Notes: generated by a model from the sequence alone, not told the origin. Shown: positions 34,657-47,389, numbered from the stretch's first letter. The stretch: 64,000 bases of DNA from Armigeres subalbatus (GCF_024139115.2 NC_085140.1:50493907-50557906); one strand, 5' to 3'. Numbers and translations: made by a program.

Positions 34657-34787
34657 GCGCCATCCATAAATTACGTGATCAAATTTTTGGTGTTTTTAAA
34701 TCCCAAAACCATATTTTTTCATCAAAATTATTTTCTATTGTAACGACCAGATCTAAAATTATGTGTGGTGTAATTTTTGGACGGCCC
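34657..34787. mobile_element. Small MITE-like element
   Basis: The left end is GCGCCATCCATAAATTAC and the right end inverted reads GGGCCGTCCAAAAATTAC. Length about 130 bp, with an AT-rich interior. Confidence 0.5.
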
Positions 34788-36779
34788 TAAATATCCATGG
34801 GCTTAGAACGCCGATTACATTGTAGGTAAAATGATTGAACCCAGTACAATAAAAACCTGGAGAGATATTTATATCAAATAAATGTATTGTATCACAATCA
34901 TAGATCCTGATACTTGATGACTGATGTCCAAGAAAAAAAAAAGAATTCAATTAGGAAGCTGAAATTACACTTCCTGTAGCTTAGGCTAGTTTGAAGACCA
35001 CGGCTTGAGAACCACTGGGCCAGAATCCAGAACGTAGGTCCACAAATCGTGCTCCGAAGGGCTTTGCCGGTGGTTGTTCTTGACTGAAAATGTCACGTGC
35101 GCCGCAAGCTGCCCTCTTGTAAACTTCGGGACGAAAGTATGAACGATAGGGACAGCCCAGTCCCCGCCATATCGGCGTGGTGTATTAACGAAGTGATGGT
35201 GAGATGCCCCTCTACACGACGCCGAAAGAGAAAGAGTAAGAACTTGGTTGATGGGGCAGGTGCACACGATGCCGGTACCGAGTCCGCATCGCTTCGTAGC
35301 GAAAGTATAAGCTTGTCATCTTGTCAAACGAGCAATTTGCCAACTTGAAAGCGATTTTTATGCTCATAAATCACGATTTAGTTCTACAATGGAAAGAGCT
35401 TTGGAGGAGGAGACCCGATGGCGAACTGCAAGGACAAGATCATGGAAATAAGTTGTTGGGTCATATGTAGCCGACGTCGTTTCACTAGAACGAAGTTAGT
35501 GTTGATTGCATTACGTTATCTTAGAATTCTGTAGGAATGACTTTAAACGAACTTAATATCTGCAAAAATAGTGAAATATGGTATATAGTATTCATATTTT
35601 TTCAATCATTTTATTCTTTATTAAAGAAATTTTTAGCCCGAGGCTCTCTTGTAGTATTCATATTGTTGAAATATTGAGATATCTTCCGTATGCCATATAA
35701 AGAAGCCTAATTAATTCGTTTACCTTACGGAACTAATTTATTGACCGATAATAAAGTGCAGTGCATGCTAAAGCAGGTTCTATTCCAGCGAGACTTACTC
35801 AACAGCAGCAACAAGTGGATACTAGCTAATAACCACTATACAGCATAATTACTACTTTCATCAATCATCCAACCATCTGCCGACCACGCGATCCAGTTCA
35901 CACTTTCAGCCACTCTAATAAATTAAACATCATTCAATTGTTGCGCGCTAACACCCCACTACTACCGACTGTGCTATGGTGACTTTAAAATCCGTAATAC
36001 TCAATCCAGAAGCGATGCGACGATGGTGCTGGGTTTAACCAAATTGATTGTGAAAGCCGTTAGCTTCCAGCAGAAGCAATTATTTTCTGTATCTTGAGAC
36101 GAAATTTAAGCAAAAAAAGGTTTTATTTACTGCGTATTTAACCTATGGAGATTCTCCGGTACGGTAATTTTTTGGTGTTCAGGACATGGTTTAGTAGTTG
36201 TAATTTTCTAGTGATGTATAGAAAATCAAGCCGGTAGGGAAAAACGGATTCTGCCCAAAATCTCTTGATCTATTATAATTATGTCATATACAGACCATCG
36301 TAGGCTTGCAGCGGATTTCTCGTGTGGGCAAATTTATGCAATCATGAATTAACATATCCCATCAAAACTAAAAAATGTATTAATTTTAAAGCGATTTTTA
36401 ATCCTAGTACAATACCAAAACGAAGTATGATTTAGCATAGTCAAGCCTATCTTCATTTCGAAATTACTTGAGATTTTTGTCAGATTTTGAATCAAAATGA
36501 AAAATCTCATTGTGAGCGGCATCTGGACAGCAACTGATATAAATATCAGATTCGAGAAAAATCAATCCGTTTAAAAGTATTTGAAATGCTGGGACAACAG
36601 TGATGATGGTATGTAAACGAGAACGTGGAGTTTTATCATAGCCTGCGTCTGCTTTAACTGAAATCCCATAGGTAGCAAAGCAATATTGAATTAAAATCGT
36701 ATACATAATGGAACAAATATGTAATTAAAATCTCCACCACTTTCGGAAGAAATATTAGAAAAAAAAAACAATTAAAAAA
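34788..36779. other. No recognisable gene
   Basis: At 35001-35016 GGCTTGAGAACCACTG (inverted CAGTGGTTCTCAAGCC) resembles a hAT terminus without a partner. A GC-richer patch follows to 35345. A microsatellite-free AT-rich region fills the remainder. Confidence 0.4.
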
Positions 36780-37360
36780 GATCAATGTTACCCCGAATTA
36801 CAGTTATCACGAGTATTCCTCACACCTCTGATTATTTGAGCGGCTCCAAAATTTTTTTTAAAGAACTCTTTTTCGAATATTTTTTTAAAGGACCGAAAGG
36901 TGAGACCGTTCCTTTTTCATCAAAAGATGAAACTTTTAATAACTCAAACTCTTAATAAAAAATTCTTTTGGAAAATTGATATATCAAAGTTTGAACACGA
37001 TTCGTGAATCTTTGAGTTAGTCTCTCAACGGACCTCAAGCTTTCCATATGTGCGATAACTAAAGAGTTATGATAAGCACCCTGCTTTAGTGCAACTCCTC
37101 CATGCCCATTGCTTTAGAAATCCATGTCCATTGTACTTTAGAAATTTTCGGTGGGCTATTTAATGTTGGTTAGAAAATATAAAAGAAGGAAAGAAAAGCC
37201 GTGATCCAGAGGAACATTGATCATTCTTTTAATTGTTTAGTAAATATTTCCTCCGTAAATGAAATCATGGCTTTTTTCATATTATTTGATAATTTCAAAC
37301 TTGTTTCAAAAATCTTTTTTGTCGAGTTTTTTCATTTTTCAATTTGGGGTAACTTTGATC
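36780..37360. mobile_element. Element with ~20-bp inverted ends (GATCAATGTTACCCC)
   Basis: The left end is GATCAATGTTACCCCGAATT and the right end inverted is GATCAAAGTTACCCCAAATT (three mismatches in 20). The 581-bp interior is AT-rich and non-coding. Superfamily not determined. Confidence 0.45.
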
Positions 37361-38009
37361 ATCAAACGTTTTAATTGTTTATCTATACTGCAAACGTCTG
37401 TAAACGTCTAATGTAGGCCATTATGGTTGGAATCCCTTACACTGAGGCGATGTGCTTCGATTATTTCGAGAAAAAAAATCATCACCGCTAGTGGAATTAT
37501 CTGGGTTTCAACAATAAAAATCAAAATTTTGAAACAAAAAATATGAATTAACTAAAAAAATAAGATAACTTATCACATAATCAAAATGAAAAATTATAGG
37601 CTTAATTTTTGCCTTTCTCATACAACAAAGTTGTACCGAAAGGCTATTTGATTATCACCTCAAAACCAAGTTTTTGATAGCAGGCCCGGAGATATTAAAC
37701 GAATCAGCTCGACGAACTGAGGTGATGTCTGTATGTGTGTATGTGTAAAAAAATTGTGGACACAGTTTTTGGAACTTAGGAATGTTCAAATTATGTACTA
37801 ATGTTGTATTCCTGTACCATTGTTTGCTAATGAAAATTGACCAGATCGAACTATGATATCAGAAGATATGCTCAAAAAGCAATTTTTTATTCCCAAAATA
37901 CGGTAAAAAAAACTCAATCATATTTTTAGTATTTTTTGCACGAGGTGATGATCAGACGCGATATCGGCACTACGTTTATACATTACATTACATTATTTTA
38001 TGTACATTA
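37361..38009. other. Dispersed-repeat-like sequence, no gene
   Basis: At about 37612-37750 the sequence runs 'gcctttctcatacaacaaag', then 'ggcccggagatattaa', then a TGTATG-rich stretch. I recall this pattern as common in mosquito repeats. No coding sequence. Confidence 0.35.
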
Positions 38010-38960
38010 TTTTCTGATGCAGAAGTGGTCGATTTTCTGTAAAGCCGTCACGGGAGACCCACGTGACCTTGTGAACCGGTCGATGCGGGAAGAGCGATCC
38101 CCCGATCACCATGTCATTATTACCACACAAATTGCGCACAGCTCTACGTTTTCGCTCATTTCTCCGAGACCATGGCATCCCGTAATGCGCTCATGGCTCG
38201 AGTTGTCGGATCCGATCTTCGCATTGAAGTCGCCCAAACAGATCTTGATATCACCTTTCGGAATTCTATCTACGACGGCATTGAGTTGACTGTAGAAATT
38301 CTCTTTGTCTTGCAGATCGGCAGCATCGGTTGGCGCATAGCATTGGATTATAGTAAGGTTTCGGAGCCGTGTTCTGAATCTGGCAACTATTATCCTTTCA
38401 CTTATAGGTTCCCACTTCATGAGCGCAGAGTGTGCCTGAGCGCTTAGTAGAAAGCCAACTCAGCGATGCCGGGGAGCGTGTTCACCTCGTAAACCAGAGT
38501 ATAGCAGAAAGCTCCAAAGTTTGGCCAACGGACTTCACTCAGTCCCAGGATCTCTAACTTCATGCGGCGTGCCTCATTGGCAAGTTGTGCCAATTTACCC
38601 TGCTGGGCTAGGGTTAAAACGTTCCATGTTCCTATTCGTGTCCGTTGTTTCGCGCTAAGAGTCGTCGCCATAAAATCAGTCCGTATTCTTTCATTATCGG
38701 ATTCTCAAACAAATTGATGTTTCGGGAACAGTAGGTTGTTGGCCCAAGGTTCCCTATCCACCATAATGGGGCTGCCATCTTAGGTGTAGCTTCCGGGGAA
38801 TCTTTTTTTAGTACCTTTATTAAGGAAGCTTTCAGCCCTTGGCTGGCTCACCTCCGGTTCCGGGGAATCGCATTTCATACTCAGCCGCTGGATGCCAGAA
38901 CAGACGCTGTTGAAGCCGCTCCTTGGTGAACAGACGCTCGATCAGTCGGATCAAATTTGT
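38010..38960 (-). mobile_element. RTE-like element family C: inverted 5' segment with endonuclease domain
   Basis: On the minus strand the leader (about 38960-38672, with 'ggtgagccagccaagggctg') is followed by an AP-type endonuclease. It begins MATTLSAKQRTRIGTWNVLT at 38671 and shows LSEVRW, after a frame change IIQCYAPT (about 38345), CLGDFNAKIG (about 38230) and, near 38010-38060, HKVTWVS and a broken ENQIDH. The catalytic glutamate region, GDFNA and terminal D-H are thus recognisable. The segment points left, while the reverse transcriptase of the same family next to it points right. Confidence 0.8.
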
Positions 38961-40945
38961 TTAAAGTCCCACCCAACAACAGGACTAGGCTAGTACGCTT
39001 TGAGCGGCACACGGTCGCTTTTATAGGGCCTGCTTGGGGACATATGCAGCTTTTTATAGAAGTTCAAGGAAGGAGAGAAAGCCGCAGCAACCGGGGACAT
39101 TCGCCTCCTCTACGATATCTCACGACGTTTAAGCGGGGCGAAGATGAATGCAACGATGCCTGTGAAAGAAGCGAATGATCAGTTTTTGACCGACCCAACT
39201 GACCAGCTGAAACGCTGGTTCCAGCACTTCGAACAACTTTTTCAAGTGCCAGCGAGGCTAACACCACTTCTGCATGTTCTGCCTAGGATCCGATGTATAA
39301 CACGCGTCAATACCGAAGCTCCATCACTGCTAGAGATTCAAACAGCCATCCATAGCATGAAATCGAATAAAGCCCCAGGGGTCGATCGCATATCAGCCGA
39401 GATGATCAAAGCTGACCCCATGACATCCGCTCAACTACTGCATCATTTATTTCGTAATATCTGGAACACCGCAACTTTCCCGGTCGACTCCCTAGCAGCA
39501 CACATGTTACACATATGTTACTGCAAATTATATGTGACCAGATTTAGTCATAATTAGGTTGTTGCAACATTTTTTGCCTGACTTGTGCTGCTCGAGCTGG
39601 ATGCAAGGTATCTTAGTGAAGGTACCCAAAACGGGTGACCAGACGTTATGCGATAACTGGCGAGGCATTATGTTGATGTGTACCGTTCTCAAAGTTCTGT
39701 GCAAAATTATCCTAGCCCGGATTCAGGAGAAGATCGATGTGACTCCCGGCGGCCGGATTCCGTGCCGGAAGATCCTGTGTGGACCATATTGTCACGCACC
39801 GTATCATTATGGAACAGGCAAATGAATTCCAAGAGTCCCTTTACTTGGTATTCATTTACTACGAAAAAGCTTTCGACCGTCTCAATCACGAGAATATGTG
39901 CGGCGCCCTGACACGCAAGGGTGTTCCTGAGAAAATTATAGGCCTCATCGAGGCACAGTACGAGGTCTTTACGAGTAGAGTGCTGAACAAGGGGTCTTGT
40001 CCGACCATATCCGGGTCGTAGCTGGTGTGAGGCAAGGATGTATTCTATCACCGTTACTGTTCCTCATCGTAATCGACGAAATTCTGGTAGGTGCGATTGA
40101 CCGTGAACCAAATCGCGGGCTATTATGGCAGCCTTTAACCATGAAGCACCTAAACGACTTCGAATTGGCTGATTACGTTGCACTCCTCGCTCAATGTCGC
40201 TCTGATATGCAGAGTAAGCTCAACGACCTTGCCGAGCGCTCCTCTTCGGCAGGCTCATCAACGTCAACAAAACCAAATCGTTGGATGTAAGCACGGTGAC
40301 CCCTTCCAGTTTCACAGTAGCCCGGCAACCAATTGAGAATGTTGAAAGCTTCCAATATCTTGGTAGCCAAATGGCGTCAGACAGCGGTACTAAGATCAAC
40401 ATAGGACCAAGAAAGCAAGGGCTGTCTTTGCGATTTTAAGAAATATTTGGGAAAACAGGCAGATAAGTGAACGCACCAAAATTCGAATTTTCAACTCTAA
40501 CGTGAAATCTGTGCTGTTATACGCGAAACATGGTGTGTATCAGTGGAGACCACTCAACGGCTGCAGGTGTTCATTAACAGATGCCTGCGGTATATAATTC
40601 GGGCCTGGTGGCCTCTCAAGTGGATCTCAAACAACGAGCTCCATCGTCGTTGTCACCAGAGGCCAATAGCAACAGAAATTCGGAATCGGAAGTGGGGCTG
40701 GATCGGCCACACTCTACGTAGGGGCGGAAACGAAATCAGTAAAGAAGCATTAGACTGGAACCCAGCGGGACATCGCAGCAGAGGCAGACCCAGAGGTTCA
40801 TGGCGGCGAAGCCTCAATAAAGAAATAAAAGAAGTCGACCGAAATCCAACCTGACAACAGGTTAAAGCAATAGCTGGGCAACGCTCAGGATGGAGATCTT
40901 TCAACTCGGTCCTTTGCACCACCGGAGGTGTACAGGATCCATAAG
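38961..40945 (+). mobile_element. RTE-like element family C: forward segment with reverse transcriptase and 3' tail
   Basis: Homology begins by about 39060 in the linker (LLYDISRR). It continues through SIHSMKSNKAPGVDRISAEM (about 39340-39405), MQGILVKVPKTGD (about 39600), YYEKAFDRLNHEN with the catalytic Asp (about 39860), VRQGCILSPLL (about 40030), a damaged ADD box (ADYVALLAQ, about 40170), FQYLGSQMASD and the C-terminal RGRPRGSWRRSLN block. It ends at 40945 with a TAAG repeat tail. Frame changes occur near 39545, 39790, 40015, 40250 and 40430. The second catalytic D of the FADD box is a tyrosine, so the enzyme would be inactive even if frames were intact. Confidence 0.85.
39494..39592. 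mobile_element. Tiny (99-bp) MITE-like insertion within the reverse transcriptase
   Basis: AGCAGCACA at the left and TGTGCTGCT at the right form 9-bp inverted ends. Removing the insertion and a few flanking bases restores the expected …TFPVDWMQGI… junction. Imperfect CGACT/CGAGCT flanks may be the target duplication. Confidence 0.55.
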
Positions 40946-40964
40946 TAAGTAAGTAAGTTATAAA

Positions 40965-41215
40965 TATTTAATTAACATTTTGTCCTATTGATCTCCGGAT
41001 GGTGAAGGGGTGGGGGTAGTAGAAAATTAATATTAAAATAAAAAAAATCAAAAAACTCATCGGATTTGTTAAAAAATGTTTTGAAAATTCTCAAAATTAA
41101 CCGAATTTTATTTTGTTGCCCCCCGCTCCAAAATATTATTTTTGGGCAAAAAAAATCCGAGGTGGGGGAGACAGAATAGTTTTTAAATATTTGTATCGGC
41201 CTTATTTTAAATGGT
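40965..41215 (+). repeat. Dispersed repeat, copy 2 (matches 33165-33360)
   Basis: It has the same ordered blocks as 33165-33360, with about 50 extra bases in the first third ('ggatggtgaaggggtggggg'). It starts right after the 3' tail of the RTE-like element. Confidence 0.7.
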
Positions 41216-43496
41216 TCAGATTTCCAAAAAAAAATTCGATGTCGATCAATAATATAAACTCCAATGTTTATTCAAATGTGGTTAAAAATTCATTTTAAAC
41301 TAGAAAAACACGGTGAAATTGACGAAATCGCGAATTCAAAATGTTTGCCTTTAAAAAGCAAAATTTTGGTGTTAGAAAGAATAGCGTCTGTTTAAAATAT
41401 AAGGCATAACTAATAAGAACAGTCTATAAATGATGTTATTAATGACTTTTTGTTCTGTTGGGCTTTTGTCTCTTCGATCTTTTGCCCTTTCGACCTTTTG
41501 ATCCAGTTGTTCAACGATCTTTTCCTTAAACCTTTTTGTTACCCGTTCTACCATGTTCTACTACCATGGGGTAAGTTCTACCATGATCACATTGCCAGCT
41601 ACAGGCACATCCTGACCCAACAAATACCTCCCCAATATCCAACTCCGTGGTGTTTATTCCTTCGCTCCCTAGCAGGGTTTGAATCCAAAGGAGAATGAGA
41701 AAATCTCTCACTTTTCATGTCTGTATACACTCTCGATAGATAGCATATCGTGAGAGACGTTTTTCGGTAGCTGTTACGATAATGAACTGATTCGGGGGGC
41801 TGCATCCCATGATAAATTACTTCTAATAAGCCCCAATTGCGGGGGAACCGGTTCTGATGATGCAATCCAACTTGTTTTACACAGCTGTGCGAAAAAAATA
41901 TGGTCCTCAACATGAGCGAGAACAAAGCGTTATATCAAACCCCCTAGGTGGGGGTCGCCTATTCGAACCAGCTATTTTTCCAACTTGTATACAAGTGCGA
42001 TAGTTTTGTTATCATGGCTTGTCATGATTCGAAGAGGTTTCTGCATCTCTTTTATCGTTGTTCGTTATGTATAGAGAGCGATTTCTGCAATCCCTGCTCC
42101 CTAGTAACGGTACAGATAAGCGTGGTCAGGAATAGTAATTCTAATGTTTTTGTCATTTTAGTCATAGATTGAAATTAAGGACTACACCCACCTTGATTCC
42201 TGATAGCAATCTGGATAGAGATTTCAAAGGAAACATGAGTATCACTAGTTTCTAGTCTTCGAAATATACCCCAGCTATGACATGCTCTCGTGTTTTTATA
42301 TATTCGTATTATATTTATTTTTCATATTTATGTCATACCACTGGTATGCTGTGAGCCTCAATATTGACAAAAAAAATTATTGGGTGTCATCTAACTCAAT
42401 GATTTTCCAAGATGCTTTCTTTGTACTGGCTGCGTTTGTGTTCGATTAGATTAGAGATTAGATTAGATCTTTTCCTTCAACCTTTTGTCATTTTTTCGAC
42501 CTTTTTTTTCTTCGGCTTTTCGTCATTTCGAATTTTTGTACTTCGATTTTAAGACCTTTGACCTTTTGTACTTTCGACCTTTTGTACTTCGACCTTTTGA
42601 CCTTCGAGCTTTTGACACAGATTCTGTTCATCAGTGTAAGCAAGGTGGCCAGGCCTACCTAACTATTATTCCCTTCTTATTCAGAGACGAACAACCGAAA
42701 CAACAGATTTTTTAAAATTCCTACGAAAAAAAAAACATTTTTTTTAGAAAAAATATTTTAAGTTCTTTTTATTGGAATGTATTTAACCGACTAAGACGAG
42801 TTTAGTACTTTCTAAGATTTGTTATGTTTGCAGAGAACTTCCTGACCAGTTTCACACTACTTGCCAATCCAAAACTTCCATTTAGTGTGTTAGAAGCCTT
42901 GCCAATTAGCTCCCGAATGTTTGATCCGAAGCTTCTCCGCTTAAAACTTTTAGGGTAACGGGAGGAAATGTTAGATCTAGATGAAACGTTGGATCATCAC
43001 GCAAATTAATCAATAATTCAGCGATAAAACATCGTTTTGTAGAGAGATATCTATCACTGATTCTATAAAAAAAAGTGTATCAAGCTTATTTTAGTTACCT
43101 TACGCTCGATTAATGCACTTCTCAACTGATAAGCGCAATAAACTTGCTTGAAAAATTATTTTGACTCGGTTTTTTTATCATCCATCTGGCAGGCTGTGCA
43201 TTTTTTTTTGCCCAATAAAAGAGTTTTCTTAATGAACTCACAGTCCCGACCAAAAGTTTAGGTTCACCCTCGAAAAATATAGGCGAAAGTTTTTGGCCGT
43301 ATTTTTGCCGTCTTACATCCAATTTTGGGTATTGTTAGCTCAACACATATATTATGAGAAGAACTGGCATCATAGGTGTTTGAAACAAACAGATTTTATT
43401 GTTTTATCTACTAAAATATTACCTTAAAATTCACATTTTTCTTAAATTTATGTTGTAAATATGTTGATTTTTCTCGAAATTGAGCCCACGAAAATC
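41216..43496. other. No recognisable gene; two short CGACCTTTTG arrays
   Basis: Degenerate arrays of CGACCTTTTGTCC lie at about 41455-41530 and 42468-42612. 43240-43270 (cagtcccgaccaaaagttta) may be a transposon end. The frames present follow the repeats. Confidence 0.45.
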
Positions 43497-43795
43497 CGAA
43501 ATAATAAGTGGAATGGAACCCAATTTTAATCATCTTTGAGAGACATTCATGAAATTCCGGCGCAAAAGATTGCTGAGAAATGCCTGAGGTATTGCTATGT
43601 CAAATTGAAGTTAATATGACCCGAACACCCTAAGAGTGAATTTTTGGGTACTGTAGACAGGTTAATCTTGATATAACAGTTTAAATAAACATTTTTAAAT
43701 TTTTAAAAATAAAAAAAAATTCCGCTGAAGTTTCATTAATGCCTCTCAAACATGATTAAAATTTGTTTCCATTCCACTTTTAATTTGGAAATTTT
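43497..43795. mobile_element. Foldback element, ~300 bp
   Basis: About 65-base arms are inverted copies of one another. Left 'agtggaatggaacccaattt' with 'tttgagagacattcatgaaa' matches inverted right 'agtggaatggaaacaaattt' with 'tttgagaggcattaatgaaa'. The centre is AT-rich. Confidence 0.65.
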
Positions 43796-45564
43796 TAACG
43801 TTAGGCTAGTTGATTTCGTTACAATGAAGTTAATAACTTTCTAAAGTAGAAATCATATTTCATATTTGGGATAGCTAAAATATGTATTTGAGAATCGATA
43901 ACAGCGTCTTCCGACGAAAGCAAATGATTATGCGTCCACCATGGACAGTCTACCAGCGTAAGTAGTTCAGAAAAACAGCTCGCATGACAGCAGAAAGGAC
44001 TGGACAGAATTGAGGTTAATCTAAAATCGCTAAAAGTGTCTCACCGGGCTCACCCACCCAAGTTCAAATTACCGCACTCAGCCAAAACCGTTGATCGGCG
44101 CAACATAATCGAGCCGGGCGTGTAAGCACTTAATTTGAGCTATTAACACGATCGCGTTTACGTTTTGCTGTACTTTTCGCTGCCCCCCTCCATCATTCCC
44201 ACCGCGTGCCACGCCAAATTGTTTAATATGTAAAATAACTGCATCGCCTAACAGCAACGATGCGATGGTGGTTTGCTGAGAGGGGATTTACTTGCAAATT
44301 GTTGTACCTTGCTTCGACCAACAACAAACGGTGTGTTTTGTTGATCGTCGTCGCCGTCGTCGTTGGAGTACGTACGGGCATGCCTATATCCGACGATGAT
44401 GGAGTTTTTTTTTGTGTGCCACCAAGCAGTATTGTTTTTACTCCAATTACTACTTGTTACCCTCGGGCGGCGGTGGTGGCGGTGGCGTTTGCCGTTTACC
44501 GGAAGTTTGCTGTGTCGAGCATTATTTTTTTTATTTTCCAATCCTGCTAACAAGCCTTCAGGCAGAGGTGTTAGTTTTATAGAACTTTTATCACCACCCG
44601 ACCCGTGAGAAATAGTTTTCCGTGTTGGGCGCTTTTTTGTTGTGTTTTTCACACCTCGGCCCAAGTGTAATCTGATTAGTTAGTTGGGTTTGCAGTTTCA
44701 GCTAATGATGAACTGTTTGCGGTTCGGATCAGTTTGTGGCAGTTATGGTAGTTTCATTTTACACAATATTTACGATATATGCATATTGCATTTGCTGTTG
44801 TTTTATTCACAATATCATAGAGTAAGTTATTGCATCAACAAATCGAATCACTTGAATGCAAACAGATATCGTAATAAAACTTTGTACAACAAAGTATTAT
44901 TCGATATTTAATGAGCATGATGACCACACAACTCGTTGTTGCTATTCTGGTTTTTTATTAGTGTAAAGTTATAAAACAGGAGCATAAATTTTGCGATTGC
45001 AAATGAGTGACCTTCAATTGTTGAGTTATAATTTTATCTGTTATTATGAAATCGAATAGTAAACTTTGAACAAACTGCTGGGAGCACCTCCTTCCATCAC
45101 CTTTCATCCTATGAAAAACAAAGAAATAAAACATTGGTGGGTATGTTTCCTAATTTCAATATTTTGCATTTAGAAAAACATCCACGAAGTTATCAGTTTA
45201 CTTTGCTATTGGAATCGGTTTAACACTCAAACATATATTTACCCTATATGTAGATACCTATAGGGTAAACCTTCACGTGGTATGTTACGGCTTACAGAGT
45301 AAGATTTGGCATTGGGGCCATTTTGATAGAGGCTTTTTTTTCTATGGAACTCTTCTGTAGCATTACCTAAATAACGAAGCAATACTAAATACGGTTCTAA
45401 GAGTAGGAGAAGACATTTTAGTTTGTAGCTCAAAACATCTCATGCGACAGCTCATTCTTCATGGTTTCTTACAAAAAAAAAACTTCTGGTGAGTCCTTAA
45501 ATAGTGAAATACCTCATTAGCCACTTCCGAAACACCACGGAGTGTTTCGGGGGATCCCTTACGA
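43796..45564. other. No defensible gene; unique-looking island 44000-44670
   Basis: A minus-strand frame of 138 codons (44664-44248) is basic and rich in simple runs (GTC/GTG-type triplets) and has no known domain. I treat it as non-coding. The patch includes 'cacttaatttgagctattaac' and could be host regulatory DNA. Confidence 0.3.
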
Positions 45565-45815
45565 GGGTTAGGGTCAAAAGGTCGAAAGACAAAAGGTCGA
45601 AAGGACAAAAGGTCGATAGACAAAACGTGGAAAGACAAAAGGTCGAAGGGACAAATGGTCGAAAAGGACAAAAGGTCGAAAGACAAAAGGTCGAAAGGAC
45701 AAAACGTCGAACGGGACAGAAGGTCGAAACGGACAGAACGTCGAACGGGACAAAAGTTCGAAAGAAACTAAAGATCAATAAGATCAAAAGGTCGAAATGG
45801 GCAAGGAATTGAAAC
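45565..45815 (-). repeat. Minisatellite, 16-17-bp unit (CGACCTTTTGTCCTTT), minus orientation
   Basis: About 15 units of GGTCGAAAGGACAAAA on the plus strand. It is the same unit as 46395-46625 but in opposite orientation. Confidence 0.85.
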
Positions 45816-45835
45816 GGAGAGAGTCAATCTAGCAC

Positions 45836-46172
45836 CAGAGTTGCCTTACACAGTTAACAAAACTCTGCTCTTTTATTTTTCACAATTTTCAACAAATAAA
45901 TAAAATTCATTCAGTGAGTATAGATGGATGTTGAGTTTTCTAAATGTCCCTTCGATCTGTCATAATGGTGCACGCCGCATATGAAATACACCGGCGTATA
46001 TTACACGCCGGTGTATTTTCAATGCATGCGCCTTTTGACAGATCGAAGCGACATTCAGAAAACCTAGATTTTCATCTATTATTTGCACTCATTGAATGAA
46101 TTTTATTTAATTGCTAAACATAGTTTAAAATAAAAGAGCAACTTTTTTTGCCAACTATATAGGACAACTCTG
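45836..46172. mobile_element. Foldback element between the two inverted minisatellites
   Basis: The outer ends CAGAGTTGCCTTACACAGTT and, inverted, CAGAGTTGTCCTATATAGTT are related. Inside, long arms containing 'ttcgatctgtcataatg' and 'acaccggcgtata' meet near 45998 at a GC-rich centre. Arms total about 280 bases. Confidence 0.75.
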
Positions 46173-46394
46173 TCTCGCGCAATACAAGTTTTTTTCATTC
46201 CCTAAATCAACAATCTATATATCTCTAACAGAACTATGTAGATATTCATAATATTGTTTCATAGTAATTACTCCTTCTTTGAAAATTTCTCATTCTTTAA
46301 CTTTGAATGATGTGATGAGTCTGTTATTTCTACTTGAAGTTAAATGCATTTCATAAATTCTTTCGGAACACCCAACTTGTTGTCAAATTGTTCT

Positions 46395-46625
46395 TGATCG
46401 ACCTTTTGTCCCTTTCGACCTTTTGTCCTTTTCGACCTTTTGTCCTTTTCGACTTTTTGTCCTTCTCGACCTTTTGTGCCTTTCGACCTTTTGTCCTTTC
46501 GACCTTTTGTTCCTTTCGACGTTTTGTCTTTTCGACCTTTTGTCCTTTCGACCTTTTGTCTTTTCGACCTTTTGTCTTTCGACCTTTTGTCCTTTCGACC
46601 TTTTGTCTTTCAACCTTTTGTCATA
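46395..46625 (+). repeat. Minisatellite, 16-17-bp unit (CGACCTTTTGTCCTTT), plus orientation
   Basis: About 14 units of CGACCTTTTGTCCTTT with small length changes. The spacing varies between 16 and 18 bases, so frames shift along the array. Confidence 0.88.
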
Positions 46626-46879
46626 AATCCCCCTTACGAAGAGACATTTATATTTTCAGACCAAAAAGTATCATGCGACAGCACATTATTTATGTTTTCT
46701 CACGAATAAATTTCTGATAAATATAATAAGTGACCGTCGACCCCCCTCCCCCTCTCAAATCGTTCGCGTTCGTCCCCCCAGAAGAAATGCTGGAAAGTGG
46801 GATAGAATTAGGGATGGTGCCCAAGGAGGGTTTAGTGGGTGAGAGTCTCACACTCCGGTATACTGCCATGTAGCAGCTT

Positions 46880-47165
46880 GGCAACTACTACGCGTGTGTA
46901 TTGGGTCAGTACATAAGGAGCCCCACACACGCTCCGATGTGTTGTACAACTTTGGCTCCAACCCCCGGGAAATTTGGTTGAGTCGGAGTAATGTTGAATC
47001 GTCTGTAGGGAAGTTGTACGACTGTCGGACGGACGGTTTCAAAGTTGCAAAGTTGGTCGGATAAAATTAAAACAGTTTGACTTTGCTCAGACTTGTGGTG
47101 GGCGGAGTCAAATGTTGTACAACCAAGTTACATTGTGTGGTGTTGTTGTACAACACTGTTGTTTT
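46880..47165. mobile_element. Foldback MITE, copy 1 (GTTGTACAACTTTG arms)
   Basis: 'ccacacacgctccgatgtg' with 'ttgtacaactttggctcc' on the left pairs with inverted 'ggagtcaaatgttgtacaa' and 'acattgtgtgg' on the right. A related copy lies at 49815-50030. Confidence 0.6.
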
Positions 47166-47389
47166 CAATTTTTCTGGTGGAATACCCAGGAGTAGAAAGT
47201 GTTGGGAATGCTCCTATAACGCCAATAGATATTCCTTCAAGAATTTCAGAGTCAGAGTTTTTATGAAAAACTTAAATGAACTTCATTTAAAAATACCTCC
47301 ACTATCTGGAGATTTTTTTCTGGGATTTTCAGCGGGAAATTCTGTGATTGAGTAGGTAATTTAAAAAGGTTCGTTGAGTTGGAGAAGTA

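Noticed and set aside
35001..35018. hAT element ending at 35018
   Set aside because: Only one terminus-like sequence is visible. No partner end or 8-bp duplication was found, so it is not listed as an element.
44248..44664. 138-codon basic protein on the minus strand
   Set aside because: It is low complexity with no domain, and overlapping frames of similar length exist on the plus strand.
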